Shown here: piece after piece, positions 51,177 through 59,089 of the stretch
Position numbering within the stretch: position 1 is the stretch's first letter
Layout: the number at the start of each line of letters is the position of its first letter
Source of the DNA: Limiplasma sp048370855
GTDB lineage: Bacteria > Bacillota > Clostridia > Christensenellales > Aristaeellaceae
Reading direction: 5' to 3'
Assembly (NCBI GenBank): GCA_048370855.1
Contig: DBGEOK010000046.1
Coordinates: 38,168 to 102,167 of the forward strand
DNA length: 64,000 nt
Program-made: the position numbers and the translations under genes
Notes under the pieces: model-generated
Seen by the model: only the letters and a program-made list of their open reading frames with translations
Database searches by the model: none
Told to the model about the DNA's origin: nothing

Positions 51177-52511
51177 ATGACGGAGGGCGTCATCTGGAAG
51201 CAGCTTGTGCGCTTTTCCATCCCCATGGCGATTGGGCTGCTGTTTCAGCAGTTGTACAACACGGTGGATACGATTGTCGTAGGACGCTTTGTGGGCAAGG
51301 AAGCGTTGGCCGCCGTCGGCAGCACGTCCAGCATCGTCAACATGCTGGTGGGCCTGTGCGCGGGGCTTGCGACCGGCGCGAGCGTGGTCATCTCGCAGTG
51401 CTACGGCGCGCGCGAGCATCAAAAGCTTCACGACGCCGTGCATACCACCATTCTGGTTACGCTGATACTGTCTGTTTTTGCGACGGTTGCCGGCGTGCTG
51501 ATCGTACCGCCGATGCTCAGGCTGATGGAAACGCCGGCGGATGTGTTTGGCGAGGCGCAAGCGTATCTGACCATCTATTTCGCCGGAGTATCGGGGCTGC
51601 TGATGTATAACATGGGCTCCGGCATCCTCCGCGCGGTGGGGGATTCGCGCCGGCCGTTGTATTTTCTCATATTTTCCGCGGTGGTCAACACCTTTTTTGA
51701 CCTGCTGTTTGTGGTGCGGTTCCACCTGGGCGTGGAAGGCGTGGCGTATGCGACCATCCTGTCTCAATTTCTGTCCGCGCTGCTGGTGCTGTTTGTGCTT
51801 ACGCACGACCAGGCGCCCTACGGCATTCGCTGGAGGCGGCTTTGCATCCGGCGTGAGACGCTGTCCCGAATCCTCTCCATCGGCCTGCCCTCGGGGCTTC
51901 AGCAGGCCGTTACCTCGTTTTCCAACGTGTTTGTTCAGGCTTACATTAACTTTTTCGGCTCGGCGTGTATGGCGGGTTGGTCCAGCTATAATAAGCTGGA
52001 TGTGTTTATCCTGATTCCCTTGCAGTCCATCGCGCTGGCCTCCACCACATTCGTGGGCCAAAACCATGGCGCGGGCAAGCTTTCCCGCGCCCGCCGGGGG
52101 GCGCGTCAGGCGCTGGGCATGTCGCTTGTCATTACCGCGTCGCTGAGCGCCCTGCTGATTCTCTGCGCCAGGCCCCTGCTTTCGCTGTTCACGCCCGACC
52201 CGGAGGTCATCGAGTATGGCGCGCGCTTTATCATGCTGATTTCGCCCTTTTATGTGACCACCTGCTTCAATCAAATCTTCGCGGGGGCGCTGCGGGGCGT
52301 CGGCAGCGCAAACGTGCCGATGGTGATTATGCTGTTTTCCTTTGTGGCGTTCAGGCAACTGTATTTGTTTATAAACAGCCGGCTGGGGAACTCGTTTGTG
52401 TTGGTGGCGCTCGCGTATCCCGCCGGGTGGGTCGTATGCAGCGTTCTTCTTACGCTGTTTTACCGGCGTTCCGCGCTCTGCCGGGCTCAGCCGGGAACCC
52501 CGGCGGAATAA
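51177..52511 (+). CDS. MATE-family multidrug/cation antiporter
   Basis: A 12-helix transporter of 444 residues. Two MatE domains (about 10-175 and 235-395) show FSIPMAIGLLFQQLYNTVDTIVVGRFVGKEALAAVG, TGASVVISQCYGA and VGQNHGAGKLSRARRGARQAL, the second being the classic repeat of the first. It is of the NorM/DinF-like prokaryotic branch. The nearby AraC/GyrI-type regulator could control it. ATGGAGATG gives a modest GGAG ribosome site. Confidence 0.93.
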   Translation: MTEGVIWKQLVRFSIPMAIGLLFQQLYNTVDTIVVGRFVGKEALAAVGSTSSIVNMLVGLCAGLATGASVVISQCYGAREHQKLHDAVHTTILVTLILSVFATVAGVLIVPPMLRLMETPADVFGEAQAYLTIYFAGVSGLLMYNMGSGILRAVGDSRRPLYFLIFSAVVNTFFDLLFVVRFHLGVEGVAYATILSQFLSALLVLFVLTHDQAPYGIRWRRLCIRRETLSRILSIGLPSGLQQAVTSFSNVFVQAYINFFGSACMAGWSSYNKLDVFILIPLQSIALASTTFVGQNHGAGKLSRARRGARQALGMSLVITASLSALLILCARPLLSLFTPDPEVIEYGARFIMLISPFYVTTCFNQIFAGALRGVGSANVPMVIMLFSFVAFRQLYLFINSRLGNSFVLVALAYPAGWVVCSVLLTLFYRRSALCRAQPGTPAE

Positions 52512-52671
52512 CGGGCTCCGGCCGCCGGCGCGGCTATCGGCCCCACGCGGGGTCGGAGCCTCCGCGCGAAGGCGGCATAAGCCCCGCGCCGCTCCGGGCC
52601 AGGGTAAACCCGCCCGACGTCCGGTTTCCTTTAAATGAAAAAATACGACAAAAGAACAGCGGTTTCTGCGG

Positions 52672-52700
52672 TTGACCGCGCCCGTCCCGCGTGCTACAAT
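52672..52700 (+). promoter_or_regulatory. Sigma-A promoter of apbE
   Basis: TTGACC (52672-52677), 17-bp spacer, TACAAT (52695-52700), 24 bp before the start. Confidence 0.88.
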
Positions 52701-52723
52701 CCGGCCGGACGGAGGTTGTGACG

Positions 52724-53770
52724 ATGCGATACCGGCGTGTCCTGCCGATTTGCGCGCTCGCGCTGGCGGCGGTCCTGTTCGCCGCGCTTGGGACATCCGG
52801 CCCGGCGCGGGCCGAGCCTGTCCGGCGCGAGCTTTCTTTTTTTGACGTGTTCGACACCTATACCCGGCTTACGGTTTATGCGGATAGCGCCGAACAGGCG
52901 GAGGAATGGCTAGCCTTCGCCCGCGAAGAGCTGACCGCGTACCATCGCCTCTATGACATTTATCATGAATACGAGGGCCTTATTACTCTTTGCGCCGTCA
53001 ACCGGCTTGCGCCCAAGGGGCCTGTGAAGGTCGACCCGCGCCTGATGGGGCTTTTATTGTTCTGCAAAGAAATGTACGCGCTTACGGATGGGCGCGTGAA
53101 CGTCGCCATGGGCGGGGTGCTGCGGCTGTGGCATGAGGCGCGGGAGCGCGGGCTCGAAAACCCGGCTAGGGCGGCGCTTCCCGACCGCGCCGCCCTGGAG
53201 GAAGCCGCGTCTCACGCGGGCATCGACAGCCTTGTGCTGAATGAAAAGGAAGGCACGGTCTATTTTGCGGACCCGTTATTAAGCCTGGATGTGGGGGCGG
53301 TCGCAAAAGGCTACGCGACAGAGCGCACGGCTGAGGCGATGATGGACAAAGGCGTTTCCGCCGCGCTGCTGTCCGTCGGCGGAAACGTGCGGGCCATTGG
53401 AGGCCGCGGGGATGGCGGCGCGTACCGCGCCGCCATTCAAAACCCGGACCTGGAGGCGGACGAACAGGCGGTACGGGTGGTTCCGCTGCGCGGCGCTTCT
53501 TTGGTTACAAGCGGCGGCTACCAGCGGTTTTACACAGTCGGGGAAGCGAGGTATCATCATATTATTGACCCTGACACGCTGATGCCCGCCGGCTATGCCC
53601 GGTCCGTTTCCGTGCTCGCCGAGGACGGCGGCCTGGCGGACGCGCTCTCCACCGCGCTGTTTACGCTGCCCGTTGAAAAAGGGCAGGCGCTGATATCCTC
53701 GCTTGCCGGGGTTGAGGCCCTGTGGGTGGAAACGGACGGAACGGTCGCGGCCAGTCCCGGGTTTCCCTGA
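52724..53770 (+). CDS. apbE: ApbE, FAD:protein FMN transferase
   Basis: Attaches FMN covalently to Thr/Ser of exported electron-transfer subunits such as those of Rnf or Nqr. The 348-residue protein shows a signal peptide ending ARA-E (about residue 30, no lipobox), LRLWHEARERG, LSLDVGAVAKGYATERTAEAM near 185-205, LLSVGGNVRAIGG, and HIIDPDTLMPA (metal-binding Asp) near 271-281. No Rnf genes are close. GGAGG precedes the ATG at 52724. It converges on the glycosyltransferase gene, 8 nt apart. Confidence 0.93.
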   Translation: MRYRRVLPICALALAAVLFAALGTSGPARAEPVRRELSFFDVFDTYTRLTVYADSAEQAEEWLAFAREELTAYHRLYDIYHEYEGLITLCAVNRLAPKGPVKVDPRLMGLLLFCKEMYALTDGRVNVAMGGVLRLWHEARERGLENPARAALPDRAALEEAASHAGIDSLVLNEKEGTVYFADPLLSLDVGAVAKGYATERTAEAMMDKGVSAALLSVGGNVRAIGGRGDGGAYRAAIQNPDLEADEQAVRVVPLRGASLVTSGGYQRFYTVGEARYHHIIDPDTLMPAGYARSVSVLAEDGGLADALSTALFTLPVEKGQALISSLAGVEALWVETDGTVAASPGFP

Positions 53771-53778
53771 ATGACGCT

Positions 53779-54702
53779 TCAGGCCCGTTCCTTGGCAATG
53801 TAAATGGGGCGTTTTTTGGTTTCCAGATAGGCTTTGCTCAGGTACTGGCCCAGAATGCCCATGCAGAATAGCTGGATGCCCCCCAGCAGCAGCACGATGC
53901 AGATGGTGGCGGGAAAGCCCGCGACCGGGTCGCCCCAAATCAGCGTTTTAATGAAGAAATACAGGATCAGCACAAAGGCCAGCAGGCAGAACAGCACCCC
54001 GACCACGGACGCAATCGCCAGCGGCGCGGTGGAAAAGCCGATGATGCCGTCGATGGAATAAATCAGCAGCTTCCAGAACGACCATTTGGTTTCGCCCGCC
54101 ACACGCTCGATATTTTCATATTCAATCCATTTTGTTTGATAGCCGACCCAGCTAAAGATCCCCTTGGAAAAGCGGCTGACCTCGCGCAGGCTCAGGATGC
54201 TGTCCGCCATCTGGCGGGTCATCAGGCGGTAATCGCGCGCGCCGTCCACAATTTCCGTCTTGCTGATCCGGTTGATGAGGCGGTAAAACGCCCTGGCAAA
54301 AAAGCTGCGCACCCTTGGCTCGCCCTTGCGCGTCACGCGGCGGGTGGCTACGCAGTCGTAGCCCTCGGCTTCTATCCCGCGAAGCATTTCCGGCAGAAGC
54401 GCCGGCGGGTCCTGAAGGTCCGCGTCCATGATGGCGACGTAATCGCCCGTCGCGGCTTCCATGCCCGCGAACATGGCGCTTTCCTTGCCAAAATTGCGCG
54501 AAAAGCTGATGTAGTGCACGCGTCCGTCCCGTTCATGGAGGGCGCGAAGGGCGGCGAGGGTGCCGTCCCGGCTGCCGTCGTCCACAAAAAGGAACTCAAA
54601 TTCCACTGGCATGCCCTGCGTATCCTTGAGGAACGCCTCGTAAAAGAGCGGCGCCGCTTCCTCCTCGTTGTAGCAGGGGACGACGATGCTGAGCTTTTTC
54701 AT
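53779..54702 (-). CDS. GT2 glycosyltransferase, GtrB/DPM1-like
   Basis: Transfers a sugar to polyprenyl phosphate. The 307-residue product has an N-terminal GT-A domain (SIVVPCYNEEEAAPLFYEAF, FVDDGSRDGTL, DADLQDPPALLPEM) and two C-terminal helices (about 225-285, ASVVGVLFCLLAFVLILYFFI). This matches GtrB-like bactoprenol glucosyltransferases, which pair with GtrA flippases; a GtrA gene lies at 2986-3465. The ATG at 54702 has AAGGA eight nt upstream; ATG at 54708 is too close. It is cotranscribed with the exported hypothetical upstream. Confidence 0.92.
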   Translation of the reverse strand: MKKLSIVVPCYNEEEAAPLFYEAFLKDTQGMPVEFEFLFVDDGSRDGTLAALRALHERDGRVHYISFSRNFGKESAMFAGMEAATGDYVAIMDADLQDPPALLPEMLRGIEAEGYDCVATRRVTRKGEPRVRSFFARAFYRLINRISKTEIVDGARDYRLMTRQMADSILSLREVSRFSKGIFSWVGYQTKWIEYENIERVAGETKWSFWKLLIYSIDGIIGFSTAPLAIASVVGVLFCLLAFVLILYFFIKTLIWGDPVAGFPATICIVLLLGGIQLFCMGILGQYLSKAYLETKKRPIYIAKERA

Positions 54703-54726
54703 TTGCATATTCCTTCCGTGCTTGGA

Positions 54727-55998
54727 TTAAATCCGCAGGCCGTCTTGCGGCGCGGTATAGCGCAGCGTTTCAAGAAGCAGCCTGATCCAGGCGCTTTGCT
54801 GTTCCAGGTCCGCCTGGTCGATGAACCGAAAGAGGTCAATTTCCCGCAGGTTCCCCTCCGCGTCCGCCGCGCACAGCAGGGAGGCCTGGATGTTGGCGCT
54901 TCCCGAGCGCATCCAGAAAATGAGCAAGGCGTGCGGCTCGCCGCTCACAAGCGCGTCCGCGCTGCCCTCCAGGTATCGCGCATAGCCGTAGCGTTCCGCG
55001 AGCGACTTTTCCAGCTCGTCCGCCAACAGGAGCAGGCCCTCCGGGTCCATGCCGGCAAAGGAACCGTCCGTCACATAGCACAGCTTCGCCGCAAACCCCG
55101 CGTCCGGCGAAATCAGGAGCGTCGCGCCCATGTCCCGCACATCCTGGAGCCACAGGTCGAACGCTGCCAGCGCCCCCTCGCCAAACCGCTCGCCGTATTC
55201 CGCCCGAAGCCCGCTTACGCTCTGCTCGTCTGTTTGGCGCGTGACCAGCCGCGCGCCCGCCGGCAGATCGAGCGTAAAATAGCCCTCCGGGTCCGCGTAG
55301 GGGGTTGTGTTATGGAAGGCGGCGGCCCCGGGCGCCTCGCTTTCCCCGCCGTCCGGTTCCGGCTCGACGGCAAAGTCCATGTTGGCGAGCAGAAGCTCCA
55401 AATCGGCCAGATCTCCGTTTAATTCGACCGCGGCGGCGTCGTCATACAGGTACAGAGAGTCGGCGGGCGCGACGGCCCAAACCTCGATCAGCTCCGTTCC
55501 CCGATAAAACGCCGTGCCGGTGGCCGTGAGCAGCGCCATGCTTCCCGACGCGTCCAGGGCGATGTCCGTCTGTATCACAAGCGCCTCATAGCCAAAACGC
55601 TCCGCGACCGAGGCGCACCCCGCATCCGGGTTGACATATTGCGCCTTTCGGGAGATGCTCTCGGCGACCTTCGGCCATAGCTCCGCCAGGGATTGGGCGG
55701 AGCCGGTTTCCGGCATCGTCGTGCTGCTGACGCTCGCCAGCGCGCGCCCATGCCTCATGCGAAACAGGTAAACGTCGGAGTCCGCGTTGCAATCCGTCAT
55801 CAGCGCGTACATGCCCTCCAGGCCCTCCGGCACGGCGAAGCCGGACGCCTCGCCTACGGGCAGAACCTCCGCTCCCTCGGGCAGCACGCAGGTGACAATC
55901 GCCGCGCCCGGGTCCGCCGGCTCGGCGGAAACCGCGAGCGCCGCCGGACGAAGAATGAAAAACGCCGCCGCCAATAATATGGAAAGCACCTTTTTCAT
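54727..55998 (-). CDS. Exported hypothetical protein with duplicated domain
   Basis: A 423-residue protein with a signal peptide (MKKVLSILLAAAFFILRPAALAVSA-E). I do not recognise the family. The mature part looks like two related domains, one beginning near VLPEGAEVLPV (about 38) and the other near LDLPAGARLV (about 245), each followed by a strand and ending in a helix with repeated Leu. No catalytic motif is visible. It heads a two-gene operon with a GT2 glycosyltransferase 24 nt downstream, so a role at the cell surface is likely (inference). Confidence 0.75.
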   Translation of the reverse strand: MKKVLSILLAAAFFILRPAALAVSAEPADPGAAIVTCVLPEGAEVLPVGEASGFAVPEGLEGMYALMTDCNADSDVYLFRMRHGRALASVSSTTMPETGSAQSLAELWPKVAESISRKAQYVNPDAGCASVAERFGYEALVIQTDIALDASGSMALLTATGTAFYRGTELIEVWAVAPADSLYLYDDAAAVELNGDLADLELLLANMDFAVEPEPDGGESEAPGAAAFHNTTPYADPEGYFTLDLPAGARLVTRQTDEQSVSGLRAEYGERFGEGALAAFDLWLQDVRDMGATLLISPDAGFAAKLCYVTDGSFAGMDPEGLLLLADELEKSLAERYGYARYLEGSADALVSGEPHALLIFWMRSGSANIQASLLCAADAEGNLREIDLFRFIDQADLEQQSAWIRLLLETLRYTAPQDGLRI

Positions 55999-56042
55999 AC
56001 GCCTTATACTCCCTCCCAGACCGCGCGGGTCCCTATGCGCCT

Positions 56043-56071
56043 ATTGTAGCATGAAACCCCGTGATGCGCAA
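56043..56071 (-). promoter_or_regulatory. Sigma-A promoter of the exported protein-GT2 operon
   Basis: On the minus strand TTGCGC (56066-56071), 17-bp spacer, TACAAT (56043-56048). Confidence 0.75.
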
Positions 56072-56104
56072 ACGCGCCCGATGCTGAAAACGGTTGTCAA
56101 GCGC

Positions 56105-56287
56105 CTATGCTTCGATTTCTTTCGATGCCGCCCAAGCGGCGACGCCGCGCTCCCGACGCTTGGCGTCGGAACGCTCCTTACGTCCAGCCTGGGCACGCTG
56201 TCTGTCATTGGGCTTGGAAGGCTTATGAAACGGCCGCTTCAAATCGAGAATATCCGGGGCTTCAGCGTGCTGGTCATGTGTACGCAC
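56105..56287 (-). CDS. Possible small basic protein
   Basis: A 60-codon frame with a GTG start, preceded at 8 nt by AAAGGA. The product is strongly basic in its middle (QRAQAGRKERSDAKRRERG), suggesting nucleic-acid binding. I cannot assign a family. The other strand also has open frames here, so the call is weak. It lies upstream of the exported-protein operon in the same direction. Confidence 0.35.
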   Translation of the reverse strand: MRTHDQHAEAPDILDLKRPFHKPSKPNDRQRAQAGRKERSDAKRRERGVAAWAASKEIEA

Positions 56288-56739
56288 TTTATTTTTCCTT
56301 TCCAGTATCAGCGATATATGACACCGACGCCGATAATAAGTATACTATTCGCATTTTTGACGGGGTGTATTATCTTCTGTATCGCCTTTATGATAAACGT
56401 CGCTGCAATCTTCAAAAAATCTGATTGGATCATAAAGGCTTTGGAAAACGGCAATATCGTTTTTGAAGGAAGCGCTGGCCCGGGGGCGCTTGGCGCGCGT
56501 GCCGGAACGCCGTCAGGGAGGATGGTGCTCCCCATGGGAAGGCAGAGCGTCCCGCACGGCCTGCCGCGCGCTGTATAAAGGGCCTGCGGGATAGATCCCA
56601 ATGCGCGCTCCTCCCGTTTCGCTTTGCCCGACCGCCTGACGACGACGGGCGCGCCGGCGAAATGCTTCTTTATTTATTTTCCTCTGGCCGACTCGTATTG
56701 CGGCTTTCCGTCCGATGCCGTAAAACATTTGTCATACAC
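56288..56739. other. Mixed intergenic region
   Basis: An AT-richer stretch (56280-56470) gives short hydrophobic or tyrosine-rich frames on both strands, but none has a good start. No known RNA motif was seen. Confidence 0.4.
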
Positions 56740-56768
56740 TTGTAAAAACCAATCCCTTCCGTTATAAT
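56740..56768 (+). promoter_or_regulatory. Sigma-A promoter of the moxR operon
   Basis: TTGTAA (56740-56745), 17-bp spacer, TATAAT (56763-56768). The 85-nt leader holds two consecutive hairpins, CTGTCCC-gtc-GGGACAG and GGAATC-gccg-GATTCC. Confidence 0.85.
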
Positions 56769-56852
56769 AAAGAATGTGTGCCTGTCCCGTCGGGACAGGG
56801 GAATCGCCGGATTCCGTACCCATCCATTATGAAGTAGGTAAGGGGCGTTTGT

Positions 56853-57800
56853 ATGCTCAATCCGCGTCAGGTCATTACGGCACTCAAACAAAATATCGGC
56901 AAGGTCATCGTCGGCAAGGACGAGGTGATCGAGCTTTTGCTGATTGCCATGCTGTGCAAGGGACATGTGCTGATCGAGGACGTTCCCGGCACCGGAAAAA
57001 CCACCCTGGCCAGCGCGCTGGCCAAGTCCCTGGATTGCAGCTTCAACCGCATTCAGTTTACGCCGGACGTGGTCCCCTCGGATGTTACGGGCTTTACCAT
57101 GGTCAATTTTAAGAGCGGGGAGATGGAGTTCCATCCGGGCGCCATCATGTGCCAGATCGCGCTTGCGGATGAAATCAACCGTACCTCGCCCAAGACGCAG
57201 AGCGCGCTGCTGGAGGTCATGGAGGAATATCAGGTTACCGTGGACGGCGTGACGCACCCTTTGCCCAAGCCCTTTATGGTGCTCGCCACGCAGAACCCCA
57301 GCGAGTTCGTGGGCACCTATCCCTTGCCGGAGGCGCAGATGGACCGTTTTTTCATCCGTATTTCGATGGGTTATCCCACGCTGGAGGAGGAAATGGCGGT
57401 GCTGGAAAGGTTCAGCGGAACGGTGAAGCCCCAGGCCAGCCTCGCGCCCGTTTGCGCGGCCAGGGACGTGATCGAAATGCAGAGCATGATTGGCAACGTC
57501 TACTGCTCCAAGGAGGTGCGCCACTATATCGCCAATATCGCGGCCATGACGCGCACGCATCCCAGCCTTCAGCTCGGCGTGTCCACGCGGGGCGCGATTG
57601 CGCTCATCCGCGGCGCGCAAGCGTGCGCGCTGCTCAACGAGCGCGACTATATCCTGCCTGAGGATGTGCAGCGGATGGTGCTGCCGGTGCTGGCGCACCG
57701 CATTACGCCCAACCCGGAGGCCAAGATGAAGGGCATATCCGCCGAGCGCATTCTGATCGCCGTGGTGGAAAACGTTCCGGTACCGCTGCGCCTTAGCTGA
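56853..57800 (+). CDS. MoxR-family AAA+ ATPase
   Basis: A 315-residue ATPase with Walker A GTGKTT near 47-52, Walker B LADEINR near 108-114, sensor-1 ATQNP near 146-150, and the C-terminal lid. It belongs to the MoxR/RavA group, which usually acts as a chaperone for the DUF58/VWA proteins encoded next to it. AAGGGG precedes the ATG. It is the first gene of a five-gene cluster. Confidence 0.95.
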   Translation: MLNPRQVITALKQNIGKVIVGKDEVIELLLIAMLCKGHVLIEDVPGTGKTTLASALAKSLDCSFNRIQFTPDVVPSDVTGFTMVNFKSGEMEFHPGAIMCQIALADEINRTSPKTQSALLEVMEEYQVTVDGVTHPLPKPFMVLATQNPSEFVGTYPLPEAQMDRFFIRISMGYPTLEEEMAVLERFSGTVKPQASLAPVCAARDVIEMQSMIGNVYCSKEVRHYIANIAAMTRTHPSLQLGVSTRGAIALIRGAQACALLNERDYILPEDVQRMVLPVLAHRITPNPEAKMKGISAERILIAVVENVPVPLRLS

Positions 57801-57884
57801 GCGCATTTGCGCATCGGGCGCGCTTACGGCGCGGTCAAGCCGGCTCCGCGGCCTGACAACGCAGGGAAAGGGGGCGAGCGCCGC

Positions 57885-59045
57885 GTGAGGAAAGCCACTG
57901 TGACCCTTGGCGTATGCTTTGGATTTTTTTTGCTTTGCGCGCTTTCCATGGGCAACCGGATGTATCTGCTCATCTCGGTGGTCATCGCGCTGTCGTGGGT
58001 GTTCGCTTATGCAAGCGTGCGCATGGCGGAAAAAAGCGTGAAGGTAGAAAACGCGCTCAGCGGCGTGAAGGTGAACCGCGGCGACGTGGTGAGCATGGAG
58101 ATTTCCGTCAGCCACAAGAGCCTGCTGCCGATCGCCCCCGTCGCGCTGCGCATGCGGGCGACCAGCAATACGCCCGCGGGCACCATTCACCTCACGCAGC
58201 TTGGCAAAAGAAAGCAGCGCGTGGTTCACAAGTTTGCCGCCGACCATGTGGGGGCGATGTTTCCCGGCGTGGACAGCTATGTGGTGGCGGACGTCTTCGG
58301 GTTTTTTAAGCGCGAGCACAAACCTGATTTAGCGGGGCAGGAGCTGCTGGTGCTGCCCGTGCCCTTTGACGTGGAGCCGCTGACCTTCGCGGCGGGCGAC
58401 ATGGGCGTGGAAACTATGAAGCGCGCCATGGAGGACCCTTCCAGCCCAAGCGATTTCCGCGCTTATCAGCAGGGCGACCCCCTCAAGCGCATTCACTGGA
58501 AGATGAGCGCCCGCAAGCGGGAAATTATCGTCAGGCAGTTTGAGGAGCCGGCCCTGCCGGACGCCTTGGTGCTGCTGGATACCTCCGCCCCCCACCTGGG
58601 CGAGGGCGTCGCGCCGGAGCTGGCGGCCTATTTGCAGGACGCGCTGCTGGAAACCGCGGCTTCGGTAGTCGCCTGTCAAATCCGGCAGGACAATCCCGTG
58701 CGCATGCCGCTGATCGGCGAGCGGCCTATGGAGTACTCCAGCCGAATGGGCCTGAACGTGCTGCTGGACGAGCTGGCGCGCTGCAGCTTTACCGAAACCG
58801 AACGCTTTGAGCGGGTTTTAATGATGCAGATGGGCGAGCTGCGAAAGACCGGCGCTGTGGTTATCATCACCACGCGCCTTACATCCGCGCTGGCGGACCT
58901 GATTGTGCGCATGAAGCGCATGGGCCCCAACGTGCGCCTCTATTTTGTCACCTTTCGCGCGGAAGATCCGGAGACGACGCCGCTGGTCGGGCGCTTGCAG
59001 CAGGGGGGCGTGGAGGTCAACTATGTGACGCCGCAGGGCGGCTGA
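57885..59045 (+). CDS. DUF58-domain membrane protein
   Basis: A 386-residue protein with two N-terminal helices, a beta-sandwich-like middle, and the DUF58 signature in SPSDFRAYQQGDPLKRIHWKMSARKREIIVRQFEEP near 200-235. DUF58 proteins form a cluster with MoxR and transglutaminase and resemble von Willebrand A domains. The start was set at GTG 57885, 10 nt from GGGAAAGGGGG; an ATG-like start further up lies in an extension without ribosome site. Confidence 0.9.
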   Translation: MRKATVTLGVCFGFFLLCALSMGNRMYLLISVVIALSWVFAYASVRMAEKSVKVENALSGVKVNRGDVVSMEISVSHKSLLPIAPVALRMRATSNTPAGTIHLTQLGKRKQRVVHKFAADHVGAMFPGVDSYVVADVFGFFKREHKPDLAGQELLVLPVPFDVEPLTFAAGDMGVETMKRAMEDPSSPSDFRAYQQGDPLKRIHWKMSARKREIIVRQFEEPALPDALVLLDTSAPHLGEGVAPELAAYLQDALLETAASVVACQIRQDNPVRMPLIGERPMEYSSRMGLNVLLDELARCSFTETERFERVLMMQMGELRKTGAVVIITTRLTSALADLIVRMKRMGPNVRLYFVTFRAEDPETTPLVGRLQQGGVEVNYVTPQGG

Positions 59046-59089
59046 AGTCCGCCGGGGTTCCAATTTTGCCGGAAGGGAGGCGAAACCCG

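Noticed and set aside
55787..56578. Plus-strand frame of 263 codons
   Set aside because: Its first third is antisense to the exported protein's signal peptide; the AT-rich part alone has no good start.
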